Of a stretch of DNA of 64,000 bases, positions 8,473-16,974 are shown in pieces. The notes beneath the pieces were generated by a model. It searched no databases. It was not told the DNA's origin and saw only the letters and a program-made list of their open reading frames with translations. This stretch comes from Dorea sp. AF36-15AT (GTDB taxonomy: Bacteria > Bacillota > Clostridia > Lachnospirales > Lachnospiraceae): contig NZ_QUDV01000002.1 in the NCBI RefSeq assembly GCF_003477705.1, positions 124,001 to 188,000 of the forward strand, in the 5' to 3' direction. A program made the position numbers and the translations under genes. Numbering within the stretch: the stretch's first letter is position 1; each line of letters opens with the position of its first letter.

Positions 8473-8508
8473 AAGCGCACACTATAATAGGTGTGTGCTT
8501 ATTTTTCT
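8473..8508 (+). terminator. Terminator after tRNA-Lys
   Basis: AAGCGCACAC pairs with GTGTGTGCTT around TATAATAG and is followed by ATTTTT. It separates six tRNAs from tRNA-Leu. Confidence 0.8.
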
Positions 8509-8562
8509 ATTATTAGCTCTGTTGAATAAGAGTACAGAGTGTTGAATAGTTATATTGTATAC

Positions 8563-8643
8563 GCGGATATGGCGGAATTGGCAGACGCGCCAGACTTAGG
8601 ATCTGGTGTCACCGACGTGCAGGTTCAAGTCCTGTTATCCGCA
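8563..8643 (+). tRNA. tRNA-Leu (TAG)
   Basis: A long-variable-arm tRNA. Acceptor GCGGATA pairs with TATCCGC. Stem CCAGA/TCTGG encloses CTTAGGA, giving anticodon TAG. I could not find a convincing promoter in the 55 bases between the preceding terminator and this gene, so it may depend on readthrough. Confidence 0.95.
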
Positions 8644-8647
8644 CTAG

Positions 8648-8687
8648 AAAACGCAGTATGAGAAGTGATTTTCCATACTGCGTTTTT
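8648..8687 (+). terminator. Terminator after tRNA-Leu (TAG)
   Basis: AAAACGCAGTATG pairs with CATACTGCGTTTT and is followed by further T residues. It lies just before the 3' end of the minus-strand gene at 8694 and may serve both directions. Confidence 0.8.
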
Positions 8688-8693
8688 TATGTG

Positions 8694-9491
8694 CTATCGT
8701 ATTACAAATCTTCTTATCAGGCAACTGATCGCTCCTGCGATGCAGATCGGAAACAGCTTCTGGCAGAGACTTCCATACACCATCAGGCCGCCCTGTAATC
8801 CTTCCAGTGCTTCCGGAGATACCGGGATCATGCTGTATAGAATATAGGACAGGAAAGAAGTAACACCAATGAAGAGAAATGAGAATAATCCCCGTCCGGT
8901 ATCTTGGTTCTGCCCATTATGCCCTTGCTTGCCGCGTCCCATCAGTACCCAGAAAAAGGTAATGATTTCGTAAAAAATGAGAACTCCGGCGGTGCCGAGA
9001 TATGCCATTAATATATAATTCTTCTCTTCCGTAATCAACAGAGGATTACCATATGTACTGCAATTTTTACCAAAAGTAGATGCCAGTAGACAGATGATCC
9101 CTGCAATCAGGATCAAGGTAGCTGCTTTTAATATCATATTCAGTATCTTAAAGATTAGTCGAGTACCGGTCTTGGCTGCTTTGGCAGCCGGTGATACGAC
9201 ATTTGGAAGACTGTGCTTTTTCTTGGACTTGTTAGAATCCTTTCGTTTGGACGACTTGGAATTGTTGCGTCTGTTGTCGTAGTCATCTTCATCATAATCG
9301 TCAATATCGTAGTCATCGTCGTTATCAAATTCATCATCATAGTAATAATCATCCGGCTCATTATCGTCTTCTATAAAACTGTTTTTCAGAAGATCATCCA
9401 AATCATCTTCATAGATTACTTCAAAATCATCATCAAAAAAATCCTGCGTATCGTTTTTTAGATTTTTACGTCTGTCTTTTATCTTTGCCAT
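8694..9491 (-). CDS. Asp-rich N-terminal, multi-pass membrane protein of unknown function
   Basis: A 265-aa protein in three blocks. Residues ~1-80 are extremely acidic and tyrosine-containing (runs such as DDYYYDDEFDNDDDYD). Residues ~80-105 are basic and Ser/Lys-rich. The C-terminal ~150 residues contain about four hydrophobic segments (near 115-140, 158-180, 200-222, 240-262). No signal peptide; the acidic tail is likely cytoplasmic because the basic block precedes the first helix (inference). The ribosome site AAGGGGGAT before ATG 9491 supports the start. I do not recognise a family. It is monocistronic and convergent with the tRNA cluster. Confidence 0.75.
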   Translation of the reverse strand: MAKIKDRRKNLKNDTQDFFDDDFEVIYEDDLDDLLKNSFIEDDNEPDDYYYDDEFDNDDDYDIDDYDEDDYDNRRNNSKSSKRKDSNKSKKKHSLPNVVSPAAKAAKTGTRLIFKILNMILKAATLILIAGIICLLASTFGKNCSTYGNPLLITEEKNYILMAYLGTAGVLIFYEIITFFWVLMGRGKQGHNGQNQDTGRGLFSFLFIGVTSFLSYILYSMIPVSPEALEGLQGGLMVYGSLCQKLFPICIAGAISCLIRRFVIR

Positions 9492-9666
9492 TATATAAAT
9501 CCCCCTTATTCCAATCTATTTTAAAATGTGTATGCGCAAGACACAATAGATGTCACAGAATTTTCATGAAGACATAAGGAAATCTTCAGAAATGATGCTT
9601 TTGGCAAATGTTTGTGGAAGTGCTGCGCGAATTGTCAGAAAAATATATTCTCTTGCGGTGATATGC

Positions 9667-9694
9667 TTGCGTAAACAGGGGAAACTGGTATAAT
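9667..9694 (+). promoter_or_regulatory. Promoter of the malY-lplA gene group
   Basis: TTGCGT, 16 bases and TATAAT lie 60 bases before the malY-like gene. Confidence 0.6.
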
Positions 9695-9753
9695 GTTAGC
9701 ATAAATGTGTAAATGTAGAGTTTTGTGAAAGACAGATTGCAGGAGGAAAGGCT

Positions 9754-10968
9754 TTGAAATATGATTTTACAACAGTGATCGACCGGCATGGAAAGGATTC
9801 GCTGGCATTAGATGGACTGGGAGGAGGAGACCATTTTTCACCTGATTGGCCGAAAGAAGGATTTGATGTAATCCCGATGTGGGTAGCGGATATGAATTTT
9901 CCGACTGTACCGACGATTCAGGAAGCGATCATAGAACGGGCAAAGCATCCGATGTTTGGATATTATCGCCCGACAAAAGAATATTACCGGGCAATTATTG
10001 ACTGGCAGAGAACACGCAACGGTGTGAAGGATCTGCAGGTACGGGATATCGGCTATGAAAATGGAGTGCTTGGTGGTGTGATCTCAGCGATCTCAGCATT
10101 TGCATCACCGGGAGACCGCATTCTGCTGCACAGCCCGACATATATGGGATTTACCAGATGTATTACCGAGAATGGTTTTAATATCATACATAGTCCGCTG
10201 AAGCAGGATGAAAATGGAGTGATGCGGATGGATTATGAAGATATGGATGATAAGCTTCGCAGATACCATATTCATGTGGCGGTCTTTTGCAGTCCGCACA
10301 ATCCATGTGGACGCGTGTGGGAGCGAGAAGAGATTGAAAAAGCGATGGAAGTATATCGGAAGAATCAGTGTATTGTAATATCCGATGAGATTTGGTCTGA
10401 TCTGACATTGAATGGTCATAAGCATACGCCGACACAATCTGTGAGCGAGGATGCAAAAAATCGAACGATCGCATTTTATGCGCCGAGCAAGACGTTCAAT
10501 CTTGCAGGACTGATCGGAAGTTATCATATTATTTATAATCCATTTCTGAGGGATCTGGTACAGAACAAAGCCAGCAAGTCGCAGTATAATGAGATGAACG
10601 TATTGTCTATGCATGCTTTGATCGGAGCTTATCAGCCGGAAGGAGCAGAGTGGGTGGAGGAACTCAGGAAGGTACTCACAGAGAATACGGAGTATGCGTG
10701 TGAACATATCTGGCAGAATTATCCAGGTGTGAAAGTGAACCGACCGGAAGGAACTTATATGTTGTTTCTGGATTTGAGTGAATGGTGTGAGACGAATGGG
10801 CAGACACTGGATGAAGTGATGAAAGCCGGCTGGGATGTGGGCGTGGCATGGCAGGATGGAAGACCGTTTCATGGTTCATGTGCGATCCGGATGAATCTGG
10901 CACTTCCAATGAGCAGAGTGCAGGAAGCATTTGACAGACTGGACAAGTATGTGTTTGCAGTAAAATGA
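9754..10968 (+). CDS. MalY/PatB-family PLP-dependent C-S lyase (cystathionine beta-lyase type)
   Basis: A 404-aa fold-type I PLP enzyme. It likely cleaves cystathionine or cysteine to pyruvate, ammonia and a thiol; MalY homologues also moonlight as regulators. Landmarks are PMWVADMNFPT near residue 40, SPTYMGFTR, FCSPHNPCGRVW, ISDEIWSDL with the PLP Asp, and YAPSKTFNLAGL with the Schiff-base Lys. The start is TTG at 9754, chosen because AGGAGGAAAGG sits 7 bases upstream and no in-frame ATG is nearby. It leads a likely operon with the small gene at 10983, trpB2 and lplA. Confidence 0.88.
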   Translation: MKYDFTTVIDRHGKDSLALDGLGGGDHFSPDWPKEGFDVIPMWVADMNFPTVPTIQEAIIERAKHPMFGYYRPTKEYYRAIIDWQRTRNGVKDLQVRDIGYENGVLGGVISAISAFASPGDRILLHSPTYMGFTRCITENGFNIIHSPLKQDENGVMRMDYEDMDDKLRRYHIHVAVFCSPHNPCGRVWEREEIEKAMEVYRKNQCIVISDEIWSDLTLNGHKHTPTQSVSEDAKNRTIAFYAPSKTFNLAGLIGSYHIIYNPFLRDLVQNKASKSQYNEMNVLSMHALIGAYQPEGAEWVEELRKVLTENTEYACEHIWQNYPGVKVNRPEGTYMLFLDLSEWCETNGQTLDEVMKAGWDVGVAWQDGRPFHGSCAIRMNLALPMSRVQEAFDRLDKYVFAVK

Positions 10969-10982
10969 CAGGAGGACGATAG

Positions 10983-11432
10983 ATGCTTCAGGGAATTGAA
11001 CAGATATTTGATAATATTACAGAGATGATTACGGGATTAAAACGGACGACATATCAGGAAAAGTTTGAAACATTTCAGGCAGAATACGGATACTATTTTG
11101 AGGAAATGAGTGCTTATATGAAGGAAACAGAGAATCATGAAGCGGCGGCAGAGGCGGTTGGTATCCGTCTGATGCATGCGGCAGAGAAAAAATGTGGTAA
11201 CAGACGTGGTAAGCTGGATGGAAGGACGCGATCAGAACTCAGTCTTTTTATGGTATATTACATATTTCCTTCTATATTAAAGCAGGGAGACGATATGGAG
11301 ACACTCGCAGAGGGAGTGCTGAAAGTGAGCAGAAAGACGCTTCGTAATAAAGAGCTTCAATGTGCAGATTATGACACAATCTATTATGGATTCAGTGATA
11401 AAATTCTGGGTTTTATTACCCGGAGAAAATAA
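10983..11432 (+). CDS. Uncharacterised 149-aa helical protein
   Basis: It starts 14 bases after the malY-like gene with AGGAGGACGATAG before ATG 10983. The sequence is mostly amphipathic helix and has no membrane segment, signal peptide or recognisable catalytic motif. A Cys/Arg-rich stretch AAEKKCGNRRGK lies near residue 75, and a hydrophobic patch MVYYIFPSIL near 100. Context suggests cotranscription with PLP-enzyme genes, but no function follows from that. I do not recognise a family. Confidence 0.7.
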   Translation: MLQGIEQIFDNITEMITGLKRTTYQEKFETFQAEYGYYFEEMSAYMKETENHEAAAEAVGIRLMHAAEKKCGNRRGKLDGRTRSELSLFMVYYIFPSILKQGDDMETLAEGVLKVSRKTLRNKELQCADYDTIYYGFSDKILGFITRRK

Positions 11433-11483
11433 TAACAGGGTTTTGAACCCAGATAACATCAATACGAATTGGAGGAAGACAAG

Positions 11484-12863
11484 ATGGCAGAAAATAAGAA
11501 GATCCCTTACAAAATTTATCTGGAAGAGAGTGAGATGCCAACACAGTGGTACAATGTGCGTGCAGATATGAAGAATAAACCGGCACCACTGTTAAATCCA
11601 GCTACCTTGGAGCCGATGAAGCCGGAAGAACTGGAGCATGTGTTCTGTAAAGAGCTGGTACAGCAGGAGTTGGATGATACGACACCGTATTTCGATATTC
11701 CACAGGAGATTCGGGATTTCTATAAGATGTACCGTCCGTCACCATTGGTTCGTGCGTATTGTCTGGAAAAAGCGCTGGATACGCCGGCGAAGATTTATTA
11801 CAAATTTGAGGGAAATAACACATCAGGAAGTCACAAGCTGAATTCTGCGATCGCGCAGGCATATTATGCAAAGAAGCAAGGATTGAAAGGTGTAACTACC
11901 GAGACAGGAGCCGGACAGTGGGGAACTGCGCTTTCCATGGCTTGTTCTTATTTTGATTTGGACTGTCGTGTCTATATGGTAAAATGTTCTTACGAACAGA
12001 AGCCGTTCCGACGTGAAGTTATGCGTACTTACGGTGCGCAGGTTACACCGTCTCCATCTGAGACAACGGCTGTAGGACGTAAGATTCTGGAAGCACATCC
12101 AGGCACAACAGGAAGTCTTGGCTGTGCAATATCAGAAGCTGTAGAAGATGCTACTACGCATGAAGGATACCGTTACGTGTTGGGATCTGTATTGTCGCAG
12201 GTACTTCTCCATCAGACAGTGATCGGTCTGGAGACAAAAGCAGCATTAGACAAATACGGCATCAAACCGGATATGATCATTGGCTGTGCCGGTGGTGGAT
12301 CTAACCTTGGCGGACTGATCTCACCATTTGTAGGTGAGAAGCTGCGAGGTGAGGCAGATTACCGCATTATCGCAGTAGAGCCGGCAAGCTGTCCAAGTCT
12401 TACCCGTGGTAAATACGCATACGATTTCTGTGATACCGGAATGGTATGCCCGCTGGCGAAAATGTATACGCTTGGCAGCGGATTTATCCCGTCACCGAAT
12501 CATGCTGGCGGACTTCGCTATCATGGCATGAGTTCTATCGTATCACAGCTTTATGATGATAAACTTCTGGAAGCTGTATCAGTAGAACAGACAAGCGTAT
12601 TCGAAGCGGCAGAGAGATTTGCAAGAGTCGAAGGTATCCTGCCTGCACCGGAAAGCAGTCATGCGATTAAGGTGGCAATTGATGAAGCATTGAAGTGCAA
12701 AGAGACCGGAGAAGAGAAGACTATCGTATTTGGTCTGACCGGAACAGGATACTTTGATATGGTAGCATATGGTAAATACAATGACGGTGAGATGTCGGAC
12801 TATATCCCGACTGATGAAGATCTGGCAGTAGGATTTGCAGGACTTCCGAAAGTAGACAAGTAA
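11484..12863 (+). CDS. trpB2: TrpB2-type tryptophan synthase beta-like enzyme
   Basis: A 459-aa PLP enzyme predicted to make tryptophan from indole and serine. The long N-terminus beginning KIPYKIYLEESEMPTQWYN and the insertion pattern are those of TrpB2, which works without TrpA, rather than classic TrpB1. Visible motifs are the PLP lysine in SGSHKLNSAIAQ, TETGAGQWG, and the phosphate-binding GCAGGGSNLGG. ATG 11484 follows GGAGGAAGACAAG; the frame also extends to a TTG at 11469, but that codon overlaps the ribosome site. No other trp gene is in the window, which suggests indole salvage rather than a full pathway here. Confidence 0.92.
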   Translation: MAENKKIPYKIYLEESEMPTQWYNVRADMKNKPAPLLNPATLEPMKPEELEHVFCKELVQQELDDTTPYFDIPQEIRDFYKMYRPSPLVRAYCLEKALDTPAKIYYKFEGNNTSGSHKLNSAIAQAYYAKKQGLKGVTTETGAGQWGTALSMACSYFDLDCRVYMVKCSYEQKPFRREVMRTYGAQVTPSPSETTAVGRKILEAHPGTTGSLGCAISEAVEDATTHEGYRYVLGSVLSQVLLHQTVIGLETKAALDKYGIKPDMIIGCAGGGSNLGGLISPFVGEKLRGEADYRIIAVEPASCPSLTRGKYAYDFCDTGMVCPLAKMYTLGSGFIPSPNHAGGLRYHGMSSIVSQLYDDKLLEAVSVEQTSVFEAAERFARVEGILPAPESSHAIKVAIDEALKCKETGEEKTIVFGLTGTGYFDMVAYGKYNDGEMSDYIPTDEDLAVGFAGLPKVDK

Positions 12864-12887
12864 AAGGCAGCATAGGAGAGAACAAGC

Positions 12888-13886
12888 ATGATTAATAAAC
12901 TTACTTATATAGAAAGTACAGGAGTGAATCCATATAAGAATCTGGCAATGGAAGAGTATCTGTTTTCCCATTGTGGAGAGGATGAGGCGATTCTTTACCT
13001 CTGGCAGAACCAGCATACAATTGTAATCGGACGAAACCAGAATGCATGGAAAGAGTGTCAGATCAGCCGGATCGAAGAAGATGGTGCAGTGATCGCAAGG
13101 CGGTTATCCGGGGGTGGTGCAGTATTTCACGATCTGGGTAATCTGAACTTTACATTTCTGGTAAGCAAAGAGAATTACGATCTGAAAAAACAGTTAGACG
13201 TAATCCTGAAAGCGGTACAGAAGCTTGGCGTTCATGCAGAGGCATCCGGAAGAAATGATATTCTGGTGGATGGCAAGAAGTTCTCCGGCAATGCATTTCA
13301 CGAGCACAGAGGACGCCGGTATCATCACGGTACACTGATGGTAAATGTCAAATTGGATGAGCTGAACAAATATTTAAATGTATCGAAGAAAAAGCTGGAA
13401 TCCAAGGGAATTGCATCGGTACGTTCCAGAGTGACCAATCTGTTAGAGTATAATCCCGAGCTGACAATTGATGCGCTTAAGAAAGCACTTCGTGAAACCT
13501 TTGAAGAAGTATACGGATACGAAAGCAAAGAAATCAAAGAGACAGATCTTGGCCAGAAAGAAGTAGATACATTATATGACAAATATTCTTCATGGGAGTG
13601 GATCTACGGAAGAGAATTTGAATTCCAGTATGAAGTATCCGAACGATTCGACTGGGGACAGATAGACATGCAGTTCCAGGTAGACAGTGGCATGGTGGTA
13701 GATGTAGCTGTATATTCAGATTCCCTGAAGCCGGATGTGATAGGTCAGATTCCGGAGCAGTTAAAGGATCAGAAATATAATAACCAGCTTATGGCAGATC
13801 AGATCGGAAGATTGCACAGTGAAGATGAGCAGGAAGAAAAAATGTTCCGGGATATCGAAGGATGGATCCGGAAGGTAGAGCTGTAA
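12888..13886 (+). CDS. lplA: Lipoate-protein ligase A
   Basis: A 332-aa enzyme that activates lipoate with ATP and attaches it to lipoyl-domain lysines. It has the biotin/lipoate ligase fold with RRLSGGGAVFHD near residue 70, DILVDGKKFSGNAFH with the catalytic Lys, and YHHGTLMVNV, plus the C-terminal accessory domain (residues ~250-332) of full-length LplA. Its likely targets include the two lipoyl domains encoded at 22515 and 23876. It follows trpB2 by 24 bases and is closed by a terminator. Confidence 0.93.
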   Translation: MINKLTYIESTGVNPYKNLAMEEYLFSHCGEDEAILYLWQNQHTIVIGRNQNAWKECQISRIEEDGAVIARRLSGGGAVFHDLGNLNFTFLVSKENYDLKKQLDVILKAVQKLGVHAEASGRNDILVDGKKFSGNAFHEHRGRRYHHGTLMVNVKLDELNKYLNVSKKKLESKGIASVRSRVTNLLEYNPELTIDALKKALRETFEEVYGYESKEIKETDLGQKEVDTLYDKYSSWEWIYGREFEFQYEVSERFDWGQIDMQFQVDSGMVVDVAVYSDSLKPDVIGQIPEQLKDQKYNNQLMADQIGRLHSEDEQEEKMFRDIEGWIRKVEL

Positions 13887-13933
13887 AGATAAGTAGCGGC
13901 AAGAGGTCTGCTGCTTGTGAAGAATGGATGAGA

Positions 13934-13980
13934 AACCGCCGTATTTGTGGAAAACTAACCATAGATACGGCGGTATTTAT
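13934..13980 (+). terminator. Terminator after lplA
   Basis: AACCGCCGTAT pairs with ATACGGCGGT around a 20-base loop and is followed by ATTTATAT, an imperfect T-tract. Confidence 0.6.
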
Positions 13981-14338
13981 ATATAAGATGTTAGGGCAAA
14001 AATCATGCTTGATTATTATATTACCGAAAAATGGTAATATTTAAAATAAATGTTAAAAATAAAATCTTTAATTCTACATAAAAACAACTTGCAATTCTTA
14101 TGTACACGTGATATTGTATGTGTACAAAGATTACGTCGTATATTTTAATCAAAGTAACTTCAAGAAATTTTCCGGCATCAAGGTCAGATGTTCCGACATT
14201 TCCAGGATGAAAACAAAAGAAAGACACAAAACTGTAGAAATTGGGATACTATACTATTTTCAAAATGAATCATTTGTGATATGATAAATAAAAGAAAGAT
14301 ATTCCTTTCTACAGAGGTATCAGCGAGAGGAGTATTGT
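13981..14338. other. AT-rich intergenic stretch without a gene
   Basis: I see no coding frame with a ribosome site here. It holds two inverted repeats: ATATTACC/GGTAATAT (14018-14040) and TGTACAC/GTGTACA (14101-14126). A possible promoter for the next gene is TTTTCA, 17 bases, TATGAT just before 14290. Base composition drops relative to lplA, and the AT-rich block runs on to about 19.25 kb. Confidence 0.5.
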
Positions 14339-15226
14339 ATGAACAGTATAGGATTATGTGAGAACCAGAATGATTTTATTATGCTTCCCAAGGTAGATTT
14401 CTGCTTTAAAGAAATAATGCAGAATGAAAAGGTGAGACAGGGACTGATAGCTGCACTGTTAGATGTATCACCAGAAGAGATTAGCAAGACAACATTGTTG
14501 CCTACTGTTTTAAGGAAAGAATTTAAAGAAGATAAGTATGGCATATTAGATGTTCGAGTCAAACTTGTCGATGGGACACAAATGGATCTGGAGATGCAGG
14601 TAGAACCTTTTACATACTGGGTGAACCGGATTCTGTTTTACTGGTCGAAAATGTATATCGATCAGATCGAATCAGGAAAGGGATATGATGAACTTCAGAA
14701 ATGCATCCATGTAAGTATTCTTGCTTATGATCATTTTAAGGATGACGAGAACTGTTATCACAAAATCGGATTGCGTGATATGGTTACGGGAGAGCAGTAT
14801 AGCGATTTGTTGGAGCTGCATTTCCTGGAGATTGCGAAAGTACCCCCGGTAATGGCAGATGAAAAACCGATCGTCCAGTGGATTAGATTCCTTGGTGGAA
14901 GCAACAGGGAGGAATTAAAGGCTATGAGTGAACGGAATGAGTATATTCAATGTGCATATGAAGAATTGGAACGACTGAGCCTGGATAGGCAGAAACGATT
15001 AGAATACGAGACAAGACAGAAGAATATCAGAGACTATAACAGTCAGATGAAGAGTGCGCGAATCCAAGGAGAAGAAATAGGAATGCAGAAGGGAAAACAA
15101 CAGGCCGAAGAGCAAATTTTAGCTTTGGGGAAAGCGTTGCAACGGGTGGGACGTTCAGAAGAAGCTATTAAAGCAATGACGGATGAGAAGTATTTGAAAG
15201 AACTACTAAAGGAGTTTGGCATTTGA
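14339..15226 (+). CDS. Rpn/PD-(D/E)XK nuclease-family protein (transposase-like, PDDEXK_2)
   Basis: A 295-aa protein of the family often labelled PD-(D/E)XK nuclease transposase, related to recombination-promoting nucleases. The N-terminus has PKVDFCFKEIMQNE, followed by the core GILDVRVKLVDGTQMDLEMQ, in which the Asp and E-x-Q are the predicted metal-binding residues. The C-terminal third is charged coiled coil with a Q/K/E-rich stretch and ends with repeated AxxALxRxGxSEEAIKAMT-like helices typical of these proteins. No terminal inverted repeats or target duplications are visible, so it is not a demonstrated IS. It is a single gene at the left edge of the AT-rich block. Confidence 0.8.
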   Translation: MNSIGLCENQNDFIMLPKVDFCFKEIMQNEKVRQGLIAALLDVSPEEISKTTLLPTVLRKEFKEDKYGILDVRVKLVDGTQMDLEMQVEPFTYWVNRILFYWSKMYIDQIESGKGYDELQKCIHVSILAYDHFKDDENCYHKIGLRDMVTGEQYSDLLELHFLEIAKVPPVMADEKPIVQWIRFLGGSNREELKAMSERNEYIQCAYEELERLSLDRQKRLEYETRQKNIRDYNSQMKSARIQGEEIGMQKGKQQAEEQILALGKALQRVGRSEEAIKAMTDEKYLKELLKEFGI

Positions 15227-15438
15227 TAGTGGAATATGAAATACTGGTTTAAATATGCAACTAGCTTTTGCACTAAAATGATTAGCTATAGATATTTTCG
15301 ATAAATGCCAAAATATATAAGAATAATCAATTGGACGATATGCATAATGGTAAGGTATTATTAATTCGGATGTTTTGTTGAAAATAACAAACGTTAAAAA
15401 GCTATAAAGGAAAATATGAGAAAGAAGAGGAAAGAGGA

Positions 15439-16236
15439 ATGAAAAAAAGACTACTGAGTGTGGTGCTTTGTATGGCGGTCACAGCAGGTATGCTTATCGG
15501 ATGCGGAAGCAAGGCAAACGATGAGGGGAAGAAGGAAGAAGAGAAAAAGACAATTAAAATTTCCACAACTGGGGAACATGCATTTTTCTCAGAGACAAAT
15601 GATGACGGAGAATTGCAGGGATTTGAAATTGATGTATGGAATGAAATCGCAAAACGTTTAGATTATGAAATTGAATGGGAGACAGCTGGATTTCCGGGAA
15701 TCATTGAGCTACTTGACAGTGGAAGAGTTGATACAGTAGCGGATCAGATTGGTATTACTGAAGAAAGAGAAGAGACTTATTATTTTACAGATCCGTACTT
15801 TTATGTTCCATATAGAATTGTTGTTCAGGAAGATAGAGATGATATTAATTCAGTTAAAGATCTCTATGGTAAAAAATTGGGTCTTTTGACAGATGATATT
15901 GCGTTTTCATATTTTGATGAGTTGGATCCAGATGGAAAAATTGAATATGTAACATATGAAGATAGTACAGCAGTTCCTTCTGATGTAGCACTCGGAAGAA
16001 TTGATGCAACATTAATGTCTTCACTGCATATTGAATCTGTTAAGGAAGAATCTGGTCTGAAAATTAAAGGTGTTGGAGATCCAGTATATACGGAAACTGC
16101 TGGATACCCGTTCCAGAAGACTGATGAAGGTAAAGAATTAAGAGATAAGGTAAACAAAGTTTTGGGTGAGTTGAAGGATGAAGGATTCTTGAAAGAGACA
16201 TCTATCAAATGGTTCGGATTTGACCCGATGGAATAA
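15439..16236 (+). CDS. Polar amino acid ABC transporter substrate-binding lipoprotein
   Basis: A 265-aa extracellular solute receptor of the SBP_bac_3 family. The N-terminus MKKRLLSVVLC...MLIGCGSK is a lipoprotein signal peptide with lipobox cysteine at residue 22. Mature features are FEIDVWNEIAKRLDYEIEW near residue 70, GRVDTVADQIGITEER, YYFTDPYF, and DSTAVPSDVALGRIDA. These resemble cystine/His/Gln receptors; cystine (TcyJ-like) is a guess. It is followed by a hairpin and then permease and ATPase genes, a standard importer operon. A weak promoter (TTGAAA, 19 bases, TATAAA) lies upstream. Confidence 0.9.
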   Translation: MKKRLLSVVLCMAVTAGMLIGCGSKANDEGKKEEEKKTIKISTTGEHAFFSETNDDGELQGFEIDVWNEIAKRLDYEIEWETAGFPGIIELLDSGRVDTVADQIGITEEREETYYFTDPYFYVPYRIVVQEDRDDINSVKDLYGKKLGLLTDDIAFSYFDELDPDGKIEYVTYEDSTAVPSDVALGRIDATLMSSLHIESVKEESGLKIKGVGDPVYTETAGYPFQKTDEGKELRDKVNKVLGELKDEGFLKETSIKWFGFDPME

Positions 16237-16241
16237 ATGAT

Positions 16242-16281
16242 AAAAAGTGCTTTTTTCAGAAATGGAAAAAGCACTTTTTTG
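16242..16281 (+). terminator. Intra-operon terminator between binding protein and permease
   Basis: AAAAAGTGC pairs with GCACTTTTTT, with T-rich flanks. Its position directly after the binding-protein gene fits partial termination, which would give more receptor than membrane components (inference). Confidence 0.65.
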
Positions 16282-16294
16282 AAAGGAGACAGAT

Positions 16295-16963
16295 ATGGAT
16301 AGATTTAAAATGGATTACTTTATTGCTATGATACCTAAAGTAATCAAATTATTGCCTGCTACTGTGAAAGCGGCGTTGCTGTCGCTGTTGCTTTCTCTGT
16401 TATTAGGTCTTGTGTTGGCGGTTGTAAGGCAATATAAAATAAAAGGCTTGTATGCATTGAGCTCAATCTATGTTTCTTTTTTTCGAGGAACACCGTTTAT
16501 TGCACAGTTATTTTTATTTTATTATGGATTGGCTACGATTAGTACAACAATAAAAGATATGAGTGCGTTTCGGGCGTTGGTGATATGTCTTAGTGCAAAT
16601 TATTGCGCATTCATGTCAGAGGATATTCGAGCTGCGTTAAATTCTGTTTCTAAAGATCAGTATGAAGCCGGATTGTCGATTGGGATGAAACCGTTGGCGG
16701 TTATAACAAAAATAATCATTCCGCAGGCTACAAGGATTGCAATTCCAGGCTTGTCTAATAATTTTATTAATCTGTTTAAGTCGACATCCATTGGTTTTAT
16801 GATAGGATTTAAGGATATGATGGCGGTGGTGAGTATGGAGACGTCAAGAACATATCGCTTTTTAGAAGGATATCTTGTGGCAACTGTTATTTACTGGGCT
16901 ATAATTTCGGTTCTTAATGTGATTCAAAGTCACTTGGAAAAAAAGATTAACAGAATTTATTGA
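16295..16963 (+). CDS. Polar amino acid ABC transporter permease
   Basis: A 222-aa His/Glu/Gln/Arg-type permease with about five membrane helices. It shows the early SFFRGTPFIAQLFLFYYG motif and the EAA loop QYEAGLSIGMKPLAVITKIIIPQA near residues 130-155, which docks the ATPase. ATG 16295 follows GAAAGGAGACAG. It overlaps the open frame of the ATPase gene by a few bases. Function as the membrane channel of the importer is secure; substrate is not. Confidence 0.9.
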   Translation: MDRFKMDYFIAMIPKVIKLLPATVKAALLSLLLSLLLGLVLAVVRQYKIKGLYALSSIYVSFFRGTPFIAQLFLFYYGLATISTTIKDMSAFRALVICLSANYCAFMSEDIRAALNSVSKDQYEAGLSIGMKPLAVITKIIIPQATRIAIPGLSNNFINLFKSTSIGFMIGFKDMMAVVSMETSRTYRFLEGYLVATVIYWAIISVLNVIQSHLEKKINRIY

Positions 16964-16974
16964 TGGAGGCTGAA

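Noticed and set aside
9094..9461. Plus-strand frames rich in Ile/Val opposite the Asp-rich gene
   Set aside because: They are the mirror of GAT/GAC-rich coding sequence. The minus-strand gene has a good ribosome site and sensible domain layout.
1957..9678. Shared 13-mer CTTGCGTAAACAG in the glnN and malY promoters as a common operator
   Set aside because: It overlaps the -35 boxes, and one shared 13-mer in 64 kb is expected by chance. No further copy was seen.
14339..15226. Insertion sequence around the transposase-like gene
   Set aside because: No terminal inverted repeats, target duplications or second ORF were found. Rpn-type genes are usually single genes.
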